NCBI RefSeq assembly: GCF_025370935.1
Contig: NC_133494.1
Coordinates: 2,691,270 to 2,755,269, forward strand
Direction: 5' to 3'
Origin: Choristoneura fumiferana
Lineage: Eukaryota; Arthropoda; Insecta; Lepidoptera; Tortricidae
Length of the DNA: 64,000 nucleotides
Shown: in pieces, positions 22,601-31,200 of the stretch
How positions within the stretch are numbered: the first letter of the stretch is position 1
Layout of the letters: each line of letters starts with the position of its first letter
Translations under genes and position numbers: made by a program
Notes under the pieces: model-generated
The model's input: the letters and a program-made list of their open reading frames with translations, nothing else
What the model was told of the DNA's origin: nothing
Databases searched by the model: none

Positions 22601-22902
22601 GCCACAGTCGGCAAAACGACAGCTGAAAATCGTGCCATGGGCACCGAGAACCGTGCCAGGGGAAACGATTTTCAGTTTTTTTTTGTCATCTGTGGCCAAC
22701 CGTGGCGTTCAAAAGGTCAATATCGTTGTGGGGGCGGCGCTCACGAGTCTGTCTGTATACACAGGAGCCGGTGGGCGTGGAGTCGCCGCGGTCGCTGAAG
22801 GAGTTCCGTTCGCTGCGCGAGTACAGCGTGCGCGACGCTCACTACTGCCGGTTCGCTCAGTACGAGCTGCACTACGCGCTGTTCGCCAAGTTCCCGAGCT
22901 GA
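13490..22902 (+). CDS. SamDC: S-adenosylmethionine decarboxylase proenzyme (3' part, six exons)
   Basis: Decarboxylates S-adenosylmethionine to give the aminopropyl donor for spermidine and spermine; a cytosolic pyruvoyl enzyme. Exons are 13490-13691, 16347-16443, 18089-18243, 18728-18820, 20782-20937 and 22765-22902, all with GT-AG borders, giving about 279 residues of an expected 340 or so. The first exon opens on the self-cleavage site (Ser-Glu-Ser-Ser), which becomes the pyruvoyl group. Landmarks match the human enzyme: Cys82 in ILKTCGTT, the active-site Ser in PCGYSMNG, His in TIHITPE, and the SYVSFE strand. The roughly 66 N-terminal residues (beta chain) were not found in 1-13489 and are probably left of the window. 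Exons are strongly GC-rich against AT-rich introns. Family assignment is secure. FAAH2-A lies downstream in convergent orientation. Confidence 0.95.
13965..14350. repeat. Interspersed repeat, AAGTTCGCATAC / GCGAGCCGATATGG family, copy 1
   Basis: Contains ACCATATCGGCTCGCATAC, TGTTTGTCAGAATGATCG, CAAACCTAACCTAACC, ATTACGGTATGACTTGCG and GAACTTTGGCGCTCCC. The same blocks occur inverted at 21195-21480 and 25985-28008. Confidence 0.7.
16005..16140. repeat. Foldback element
   Basis: TTACTAAATTACACGG at the left pairs with CGTGTAATTTAGTAA at the right, and ACTCACGA with TCATGAGT further in. Short non-coding palindrome inside AdoMetDC intron. Confidence 0.75.
16347..16443 (+). CDS. SamDC: AdoMetDC exon
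   Basis: The acceptor is TCTTTGCAG and the donor GTTAGT. Encodes VELLDSFFGDGRAYIMG then a DCWYLYT block that is conserved in the family. Phase 0 in, phase 1 out. Confidence 0.93.
16617..17240 (+). repeat. Interspersed repeat, GTAGCCAAAATGGCAAAAAC family, near full copy
   Basis: Starts GGTTCCGTAGCCAAAATGG with a TGTCTGTCTGTCCGTC microsatellite, includes CATAGACGTAAAGTGG and TTAAGTTTTCTTGAG, and ends at CTCTTGGCCGG plus poly-T. Ordered as in 57246-57880. Confidence 0.8.
18089..18243 (+). CDS. SamDC: AdoMetDC exon
   Basis: The acceptor is GTTCCCCAG and the donor GTACGT. Encodes TVDALEKEERQ then QTLEILMSELDPEVMD, the helix-rich segment before the active-site strand. Phase 1 in, phase 0 out. Confidence 0.93.
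18728..18820 (+). CDS. SamDC: AdoMetDC exon with active-site Ser
   Basis: The acceptor is TTTGCAG and the donor GTGAGT; 31 whole codons. Encodes IDKIIPGMVIDDFLFDPCG followed by YSMNG. The Ser of YSMNG corresponds to Ser229 of the human enzyme, needed for processing. Confidence 0.93.
18965..19479. mobile_element. Foldback element split by a nested repeat
   Basis: The left arm (GAGTTGCGAGTCGTGTAATT, GCTGCATTCGATTTTATAC) and the right arm (GAAATCAAAATTACGCAACT, AATTACACCCGTCTGGCTTC) are inverted copies. A second element, 19043-19396, lies between them. Confidence 0.75.
19043..19396 (+). mobile_element. CCCGCGGCTTCGC-type element nested in foldback
   Basis: Runs from TTTACCCGCGGCTTCGCACG through GGGATAAAAAGTGGCC to a CA-repeat and TTCGCATTTATAATATTAG. 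The same 5' and 3' ends occur at 22059-22271 and, inverted, at 38330-38642. The family may be Helitron-like or another non-autonomous element; I cannot decide from sequence alone. Confidence 0.75.
20782..20937 (+). CDS. SamDC: AdoMetDC exon with catalytic His
   Basis: The acceptor is GTGTCCCCAG and the donor GTCAGT; 52 whole codons. Encodes GCYMTIHITPERSCSYVSFE. The His aligns with His243 of the human enzyme. The exon is extremely GC-rich. Confidence 0.93.
20985..21100. repeat. Foldback remnant, GACGTGAGTTATC family
   Basis: GATAACTCACGTCTTTGCTC pairs with TTTAAGACGTGAGTTATC around CCGAAACATGTCAAG. Relatives are at 28297-28510 and 41600-41770. Confidence 0.7.
21195..21480. repeat. Interspersed repeat, AAGTTCGCATAG / GCGAGCCAATATGG family, copy 2
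   Basis: Begins GAGCGCCAAAGTTCGCATAG and ends GCGAGCCAATATGGACCC, in the opposite orientation to the copy at 13965-14350. Confidence 0.75.
21677..22362. mobile_element. Foldback with TACAGTCAA-type termini
   Basis: TACAGTCAAATACAAAGAGA at the left is the inverse of CTCTTTGTAGTTGACTGTAC at the right, and ATGCCATAATTAAGTAGCCA pairs with GGCTACTTAATTATGGCATC. Confidence 0.85.
22059..22271 (+). mobile_element. CCCGCGGCTTCGC-type element, short copy
   Basis: Starts GCTTTTGCCCGCGGCTTCGC, contains GGGATAAAAAGTAGCC and ends in a CACA run plus TTTCGCAATTATAATATTAG. Same family as 19043-19396, here without the middle part. Confidence 0.8.
22591..22716. repeat. Small foldback next to last AdoMetDC exon
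   Basis: CCTTTTGAACGCCACAG is inverted as GTGGCGTTCAAAAGG, and GCTGAAAATCGTGCC pairs with the GGAAACGATTTTCAG segment further in. It ends 48 bp before the last coding exon. Confidence 0.85.
22765..22902 (+). CDS. SamDC: AdoMetDC last coding exon
   Basis: The acceptor is TATACACAG. Encodes 45 residues starting EPVGVESPRS and ending YALFAKFPS, then TGA at 22900-22902. The F..Y....Y.LFAK tail fits the C-terminal strand of the family. Confidence 0.92.
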   Translation, partial: EPVGVESPRSLKEFRSLREYSVRDAHYCRFAQYELHYALFAKFPS

Positions 22903-24775
22903 GGCCGCGCACGCGCGCCGCCCGCGCCCGCGCCCGATCCCGCGCCGCCCACGCCACAGACACACAGGTAACTAACAGGCTAACAGTAACTAGGGTTACC
23001 ATATCTCACGATTTGACCTCAGATCTCAGGATTTTGACTCTTCTCAGGATTCCGGTCGAATTTTGGATTTTTTTGAATTTTCAATAAAATAGAAAATTTT
23101 GACATCTTTTTAAAAAAAAAGTAACAAAATGAAAAAGTAATCTTCTTCATAAATACATAGAGACTATCTAAATTAATCTAAAACTTCAACTTTGGACATG
23201 TTAATTGCACAAACAAAACCAACTGAGATCACATTAACATCGATACTTATTATAATAATTGTATTTTTAATTGTAAATTACGTTTGAGAAAAAAACCTGA
23301 AATTGCGATAAATTCTCAGGATTTTTTGACGGAAGTCAGGCTTTTCTCCGGACTTTTGAATTTTTCATCTGGTAATCAAGAACACATGTCTTTTTACCAA
23401 ACCATGAAATCAAAAAAAAACAACTATCCTTCTTTATTCCAGAGACATCTCAAGCATACTCGCTCAAGCGCCGGAGCACCGCTGGACAACGCCGGGCCGG
23501 GAGGGACGCGCGCGCAAGCCGCGTGCGCTCCTGCCGCGACTGCACGCCGCACTCGCCCGCGCCGCCGCCGCCGCGCCCTGCCTCTGCCTCTGCCGTTACA
23601 CCGCGTGACCGCGCCCCCCTAAACACAACTGCACACTTCAAGACCCTCGCAAGATCGAAAAAGGGTCAACTATATTATTACTGTCACGCTAGACGACAGA
23701 ATTGGTCACCCAGATCGTATCCAGTTTAAACTGGCGCGGTGACACTTTAACAGAGTTTATTGTCACCGAACGGCAGGGCCGGCGGTATTTACCGCGGCGC
23801 GGGAGCACGGCGATAGCTGTCAAACTTCGTCGAATAGAAGCTTTCGGTTACTGGGAGGTCGGAACTCAGTGGCCGAGGCTTCGGCGCGTCGCCGACGGGT
23901 GAACCGTAATCACGAGTCGTAGACACTCGAGCCTTTTAAGCTTCGGATGATGTACATTGTAGCAAATGGTTCATGTCAATATTCGATGCTTAGACAGAGG
24001 TTTTGTACAGGCCTGAAGTCTTTAAATCACACGATTTTAACATCTGGCTATAAACAGATTTGAAGCAAAACATGGTCATTTGAGGCTGTTTCGCGCCTGT
24101 AGGTAAAAGAGTACACTATCAGAAACTAAGCTCGATTATGAGCCCTTTGCCGGTACCCGAAGCTAACTGTGGCTGTAGAACCATTCCCTTCGTCGCTTAC
24201 ATTTAAATAGTGACTTCCCTAGGAGCTTCTCTTGTACAAATTAAATTTTAAAAATAAAATTTTATCGTGTGGATGGAATTCCCTGTCTGTAGCTCGGAGA
24301 CGATCCCCACGCTTCGCATTTAAACGCTTCTGTAGCGCGTCCTCTCCGCCCTACAGACGACAATATGTACAAACTATTTGTAAATGTAAATAAATAGGAA
24401 TTAGAGCAGGGTGCCGTTTGTGATGTACTGTTCCATTCCAATGATGCGTGATTCCTAAGTGATATTATTGTTAGATACGTAGACGATGTGCTGAGCAAAT
24501 GTCGCAACGTTGACTTAAGGGCTGTAACTTTAAGAGAACCAGTCGTTCTAGTATTAACCGTCGACGTTCGAACGAGCGTCGGCGATGTGATTTCAAAAAT
24601 TCTCGTAATACTGGAACGATGTTAAATTTTCGTCTATTAGAATTGTATGTAACATATCAAGTTTAAAGCCCCTTAGAGAGAGATATATTATGTAGTGCAG
24701 CGACGGATCCGTCGCGGTGGCGCGGCCGGCAACGGCCGGTGACAATTCAATCAAATAAACGATTTTTGTCTCAAT
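22903..24775 (+). other. SamDC: Probable AdoMetDC 3' UTR with a candidate intron
   Basis: GC-rich sequence continues past the stop to 22967, where CACACAG is followed by GTAACT. A pyrimidine-rich TCTTTATTCCAG ends at 23442 and GC-rich sequence resumes. The AT-rich piece 22968-23442 could therefore be a 3' UTR intron. Candidate poly(A) signals are AATAAA at about 24252, 24390 and 24754. The last is followed by T- and GT-rich sequence, which makes it a reasonable 3' end. The exact extent is an inference. Confidence 0.55.
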
Positions 24776-26080
24776 ATTGTTTCATTGCTAAAAACCTCTC
24801 ATACGTACATTTAGTAAACAGGAGGCCAAAAAAGTTTCAATGTACTGTACGAATTAATTTAAAACACCCTTGTAGAGGCGAATTTTGTGCCTGGGAACGA
24901 AATGTGGCTGCAGTTAGACAATTTATTCAACGGTAATAAATAACTACGGCACAATTTTTTTGGCATTTTATTGTTTACTGAAAAAAGTATCCGTCTGAAA
25001 TTTCTTAAATTAAATTCGGAATACGAAGGCTCCCAAAGTGTCAGTCAATTACTGTATGAAATGAGTGACATTTTAATATCCATTAATATGGAACTTGATT
25101 ACTAATGTTAAATGCACGTTAAATATGTACTTATCCAATCATTGTGACAGATTTCACGTAGAAAAAAACAAAATATTGTTTAACCATACAACTTTATTAT
25201 AAAAATAATAAATTAATAATACTTCCACCATCCCTATACCATTACAATTAATACGCTCTCATCAGTCTATCACTTACCTACATAACATTAAACTTAACGA
25301 TATCTTCAAGTAGGTCAAACGTTAAAACAAAACCGAAACAATAAATGCTAAATATCAAAACATGCCCTATTGATTTCGAAGAACATTTCAGACAAGTCAA
25401 GCACCAAATTTTATTTTAGAATGGAATTTCTTAAATCACAGATTGGTTTAAACAATACAAAAAGAGACAACACTGTCAGCACGTGTGTAAGAAAAACGAG
25501 TTTTATTCCTTTCATTTAAGAGCGTCACTAGGCCCGGCTGAGAGCGTGTAAGGACAATATCCTAGTCTGTCCCTCTCTAACAAACGCGCATATTAACGCT
25601 CTTTCTCTTACATTCTTGACCTCAATTAAACCTTAGCAAAGTTCTTAATCTATGGCTGAAATGTAATGTAACACCTACAAATTATAATAAGGAGACATTA
25701 TGCAAAGATTTTAGCACCATTTATCTTTCAGTCAATTGATCAGGTTTTACTTGGCGAGGGTCCATATCAATAAACTACAACCTTTTACTTAACTACTACG
25801 CAAAGAAACGTGCAAGATAGCTGCGACATATTTCTGCATAAAACCTCACTTCTATTTTTAAATTGAGTTTTCAGATAAATTATGGAGTTCCCATACATAG
25901 CTAAGACGTCGAAACTTTGATAGTTTTGCACATGACTAATGTTAGGTAGCCACCAAACTGCTCGCTTGATAACGGGGTATATTATGTGGGAGCGCCAAAG
26001 TTCGCATACTCTTCGCTAGTCATACCGTAATTTTTGTCCGAATCATCGTTTGTCATACCATTTTTCCCACTGAATTAATA
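24776..26080. other. Intergenic, nothing recognised apart from old repeat
   Basis: AT-rich spacer between the convergent AdoMetDC and FAAH2-A genes. A remnant with AGGGTCCATATCAATAAAC (about 25740-25785) matches the end of the foldback at 10331. The left part of an AAGTTCGCATAC repeat begins at 25985. Confidence 0.5.
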
Positions 26081-28008
26081 GTAGGGGAGCCCAAGAGGGG
26101 ATTTCGGGATTTACTAAAGCGCGACAGATTAATATACAGGGGATACCTTGTACCGGTTAAGTCCTTCCACCAACTATGAGCCCCATATACATGGCCGCCC
26201 GTCAAGGATAAAGGATCAGATTAGTAAAAAAAAGTTCATCATCTGAAATTCCGAGCGCGTCAGATTAAGGTAGGATGAGTTAGTCACATACTAAAACGTG
26301 TGTATTCCACTAATCTGACAATTTGAGAGTGACGTAAAGAAGGGGTAGGGCTAGAAAGTTGTAAAAAAAAAACGTCATCTCGACATTCTCGAGCGTGGTT
26401 AATTTTTTTTATTTTTGAAGGGAATAATTCAAGAATTACGAAAAATATATAATCTGACGGTTTCCACAAGCCGAAATAACAAACATTCATCGATAAAGTT
26501 TATTGCATTCAGCTACGTGATGCCTATATTCCCCTCTCCGCGTTTCTATTCCTCTCTCACTCTTTCTCTATCTATTACTCTCTCGCTCCGTCCCCACTGG
26601 TTTCTGTTGCCATGACGCCATCACAGCTGATCGCACAGACTCGTTCGTGGCATGATATTGTTTACAACGTATTTCCAACGTTTTTGCTACCCTTGGAGTG
26701 GCAAGCGTCCGGGTCCCGGCACATCCTTGTTTGGCAGGCGATCGGCTCCCGGCACGCTGTCAAAAACCCTAGAGTGGCAAGCGACCGGCTCCCGGTCGAT
26801 GGCGGGTGTCGTATTTCACTAACAAATATAAACTGGTAGACCTATATCTCGCTTGCTTATTCTTGCAGAATGCGTTCATAAATAGACAAGGATGGCATTT
26901 ATTAACGGCCGCGACAACACTACGGCAGAAATTTCGTTCTTATTGTTTACTCAAGTTTCACTGTGTGGCCGCTGCCGTGCGCTGGTATTTTTGGAATCGA
27001 GTCAGAGGAAGAAGATGATTCTACCGATGACGATGATAATTGAGAAAAAATACTCAAAAAAGTTCAATTTTTTATAATTATTTTCTTATAAATACAGTAT
27101 TCTACTTAAAAAACATACACTTTTTTATTTGCATGCTATTTCCTGAGCTTTTCAATAAATTAAGTTCAATGATTTAAAAAAAATAAGAAAAAAAATTTTT
27201 TAATTGTCAGATTAGGCGAATCCCTCCAGATAATCGTCAGATTATGAGACAGCACGTCTAGGGCATGAAGATGAACCATATATATCTTAATCTGACGCGC
27301 TTGAGGATTTCAAAATGGCGAATTTTTTATGCACATTCTAATAATGGCTACGGATTTGCGTCACATCCAAATCGTCAGATTATTATATAAGAGCCTTTTT
27401 TAGGATCTCTTAACATCCCCTTAGAAAATCTGACGCGCCCGATTAAATTTTTTTTTTTTCATTTTCAACCCTTACGTACGACCACCCCCATCATGGAAAC
27501 AATCAGATTAACATACGTACATTTTTAAAAATACGTAGGACATGGATGATATCAATATCTGACGCGCTCGAGTATGTCCATGCAACAGTTTTTTTTTACA
27601 TTTTGAAAATCTATAACAATTCCCCCCACCGATGAAAAGGTATATATTATATGACATTTTTTTCTTCTTATGATCTAAGCTTCGCAACCCAATAGGTCTC
27701 TATGACGCTCGAGTAAATCCCGATTTAGCATCGTGGGCTTCCCTACTATAAATTTGTCTGAAATTTTTAAATGGTCATACTATAGGAAACTATAGGTTGA
27801 TGATGATGATGTGATCCTGTTATCCCTCTAGGGACATAGGGCTCGTATTGTTAAATAGGTTTAACAACTATAGGTTAGGTTAGGTTTATTTTATAACAAT
27901 TCTGAACAATTATTGGATTCAGCGAAAAAAGAGTTATGACAAACGATCATTCTGACAAATTTACATTCGGACTTTCAATAAGTATGCGAGCCGATATGGA
28001 CCCATATT
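25985..28008. repeat. Interspersed repeat, AAGTTCGCATAC family, copy 3, split by an insertion
   Basis: The left part (GCGCCAAAGTTCGCATACTC to about 26080) and the right part (27747 to GCGAGCCGATATGGACCC at about 28003) correspond to one unit like 21195-21480. The interruption is the 26081-27746 element. A short ATGATGATGTGATCC segment at about 27800 further disturbs the right half. Confidence 0.75.
26081..27746. mobile_element. 1666-bp DNA transposon-like element with TA flanks
   Basis: The ends are imperfect inverted repeats of about 45 bp: GTAGGGGAGCCCA with CGGGATTTACT inside, against TGGGCTTCCCTAC with AGTAAATCCCG inside. TA is present directly outside both ends (26079-26080 and 27747-27748). 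Inside, TCTGACGCGCTCGAG-like motifs recur many times in both orientations (for example 26256, 27289, 27427, 27561). Three degenerate GGCAAGCGACCGGCTCCCGG units lie at 26695-26805. No intact transposase is visible; an acidic frame ending at about 27042 is the only longer open piece. It is probably non-autonomous. Confidence 0.7.
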
Positions 28009-28110
28009 ATGTTCCATTTCCCGATTGAAAACCACTACACAACTACATTATACGTACTAGCGCCAACTAACCTATCAGAAAACCCTCAAGATCCCAGTGG
28101 ACGGTACAGC

Positions 28111-28257
28111 TTAGTGCAGTATGGTACAGGGCGGGCGGTATCCTCCGAAATGCTCGTTCAGATGCTGGGCGACGGCGAGACAGAGCGCGTCCTGGCGCGG
28201 CGCCGCTACCACCTGGATGCCCAGGGGGATGCCGTCGGGGTTCAGACCGAGGGGCAC
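28111..28257 (-). CDS. FAAH2: FAAH2-A exon 11 (C-terminus)
   Basis: Residues 475-522 and stop. VPLGLNPDGIPLGIQVVAAP is the hallmark C-terminal block of amidase-signature enzymes. Stop TAA is at 28113-28111. Confidence 0.92.
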   Translation of the reverse strand: MPLGLNPDGIPLGIQVVAAPRQDALCLAVAQHLNEHFGGYRPPCTILH

Positions 28258-31200
28258 CTGGCAATCACAACGTTACAAAGCTGTATTATTATAGAAAGCT
28301 TTATTGAACATGAAACTACCGTGAGACTCACTCATATTAAATATAATGACCCGGATAACTCACACATAACGCAGTGAACGTGTTGCAGCAGCCGCTGAGT
28401 CGCGTTGCTGCGGAGACGAAGGGATACGGATTAGCCCGAAACATGTCGAGCTAAACTCGATTTAAGACGTGAGTTATCCGGGTCATTATATTTAATATGA
28501 GAAAGCTTTATATTAAAATTCGGCCAAGTGCTGCCGGACTCGTATATGAAGGGTTCCGTGCCTCCGTACAATGTTTTAAAAACAGTTCAGTGAGTTTTTG
28601 TTAAAAACTTTTTTGCTGACTTTTTGCCCCTAAGGCCGTATTGTCTAATGAAATGAAATGAAACCTAAAAAAAGAGATACACGAACCACGGAATCGCCAA
28701 AACTGTGCATAACTGATCTTCTGTTAGGACCATCCTTCCATCCGTCCAATCACGAGAACACCCCAGTTTGTAATATTCTGCAAGCCATTAAAGCACGGAG
28801 AACAGATGGCCGTTGGGGCCGAAAAGTTCTCGAGTGGAGACCGCGGCTCAGCAAGCGCAGCGTAGGACGTCCACCAACAAGATGTGGTGGTCTGGTAAAA
28901 GCCGCGGGTTCACGGTAGATGAAAGCAGCTGCCAACCGAAGCAACTGCCCAAGCAGCAAAATGTAGTAATAATAAATTCATTTATTTCAGGCAACTTGGC
29001 CCAAACAATAAATACCTATGCTTGGCCCATACAGACTAACATACATATTTATAATTAAAAATATTTAAAACTAATTTGGAGACAAAACGGCGTGACCCCG
29101 TTGAGTCACCGTCCCCGACGTCGCATTCAACTGCGGCATGGTGCCCCGGAACCGCCGGAACACGACGTCTTTCGGCCAGAAGGCAGCACTCGCGATAGTT
29201 CCCCCCCCCCCCCATCAGCAGCCGCGGCACGCGCACCACACGTAGTGACGCGACTGCAGCTGGAACACCCTCAGCGTGTACTGGGAGGTCTATGGGGGAG
29301 GCCTATGTCCAACAGTGGACGTCCTACGGCTGAGATGATGATTCTGCAAGCACGTACCTGCGCCGCGGGGAACTTGAGCGCGTTGAGCACGCCCCAGTAG
29401 GCGAAGTTGAACGGCCGCAGCAGCAGCGAATAGTGGTACGGGGCCACCGCCGGCGCCGAAGGGAACAGGAGCACGCCGGAATCGCCCAGCACCGTCTGAA
29501 ATACAACGTCGTACGGCCCGTCAAAAAAGGGACACACGAATAAAATAGCAAATTAGTTATTTATGTGGCTGGTGCATAATGAGAGGCATTAAAGTACGAG
29601 TGTGGTTTTATGAAACGAGCCGAAGGCGAGTTTCATAATAAGATCACACGATTGTTTTAATGCCTAATTATGTATAGCCGCATACATAACTCTATCTACA
29701 TGCATATCATAAGTTTTCTATAATATGTTCCGATATGGCCTGTATTTTGACTTTGACTTTGACTTTGAATAATAATTATTATCTAGGTACATGCATGTCA
29801 TAAGTTTTCTACAATATGTACAGATATGCATTGTTAAAAAAAGTATTACCGATACTTTAATGTAAACATTAAGATGCACTGTACTTTAATGTGAACATTA
29901 AGATGCACCCGCAGATACCAGGTTTCTTAATAAAGGCCATTTGATAGTCGTTTCTGAACATATGATAGTGTAGGTGCGCCTCCTGAGGCTTCGATGAATT
30001 AATGAAAAGAGATTTAGAGGCACACGAACGTATAATAAAGATTATCAAAAAGGAAAGTATTTACAATGGGATATTAAACTAGGGAAAGGGAAGGAAATGA
30101 GTTTCGCGCAATGGATAATAGTTCTGTTCAGGACCGCGTCGCCGGAAGGAATGTCGCTCCGCTTCTCGACTGGCCTTCTGGGCAATTCAAATGAACTCGA
30201 ATACGCCGCGCAGTTCCACGCGCCGGTGTGCAGATGTTTACAGTATTGCCAACACGTGGAACCGACTGCGGCTAGCGGGGTAATGTCTTATCTGGACGCT
30301 ACACTACTCCCCCGCCGAGACCATTGCCTGCTATGGTCGATAGTGATCTGGAAATCTTACATATCGTCCACTTCGCGTCATTCTGACGTTGCTCGGTTCA
30401 GGCTCTGGTATTGTTGATGATTGATGGCTGCTGGATGTGTCCTCATCTATAGTGTCGCTGGTCATGAAGGCCGGCTTCAGTCGATCGATGGTCACGGTGT
30501 TCGGCTTTCCATTTAAAATGATTCGAAAGGTCTTGTCACGTCTCTCGAGGACCTTGTACGGGCCTGAGTACGGGGACTCTAGCGATCTCTTCGCGTGCCC
30601 TTGACGAAGAAAAACGTACTCGGCCGTGCTCAACTCTTTCGGGATGTAAAAAGGTTTCTTCGAGTGATGACTGGCCGGGACTGGGTTGAGTTTTCCAATG
30701 TGGTCACGAAGTCTGGCTGCGAAGTCCGTGTAGTCGACCGTAGTGCCCTTCGTAGGCGTAAAGAATTCGCCAGGTAGGCGTAGAGGTTCCCCGTAGACGA
30801 GCTCTGCTGCTGAAGCTTGTAAGTCGTCCTTCCAAGCGCTGCGGATGCCCAGCAGCACCAAGGGTAAGGCTTCAGCCCAGTGCGTATTGGAGTGGCACAT
30901 GATTGAGGACTTGAGCTGGCGGTGGAGTCTCTCAATGATCCCGTTGCAGGCCGGATGATAGGATGTGGTAGGCCGGTGCTCTGCCCCGAGGATGGATGAC
31001 AAGGTGTGGAACAGCTCGGACTCAAACTGCCTGCCCCTGTCAGTGGTGATTTTGACAGGGCAGCCGAAGCGGGCGACCCAGCCCGCGATGAAGGCTCGCG
31101 CGCAGGTCTCCGCTGTGATGTCAGCCAAGGGGTAGGCCTCAGGCCAACGGGTGAAGCGATCAATGACCGTCAAGCAGTATCTGTAACCACAAGAAAATGG

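Noticed and set aside
22632..23087. 151-codon + strand frame
   Set aside because: Runs through a foldback and the last AdoMetDC exon in the wrong frame; Arg/Ala-rich owing to GC content.
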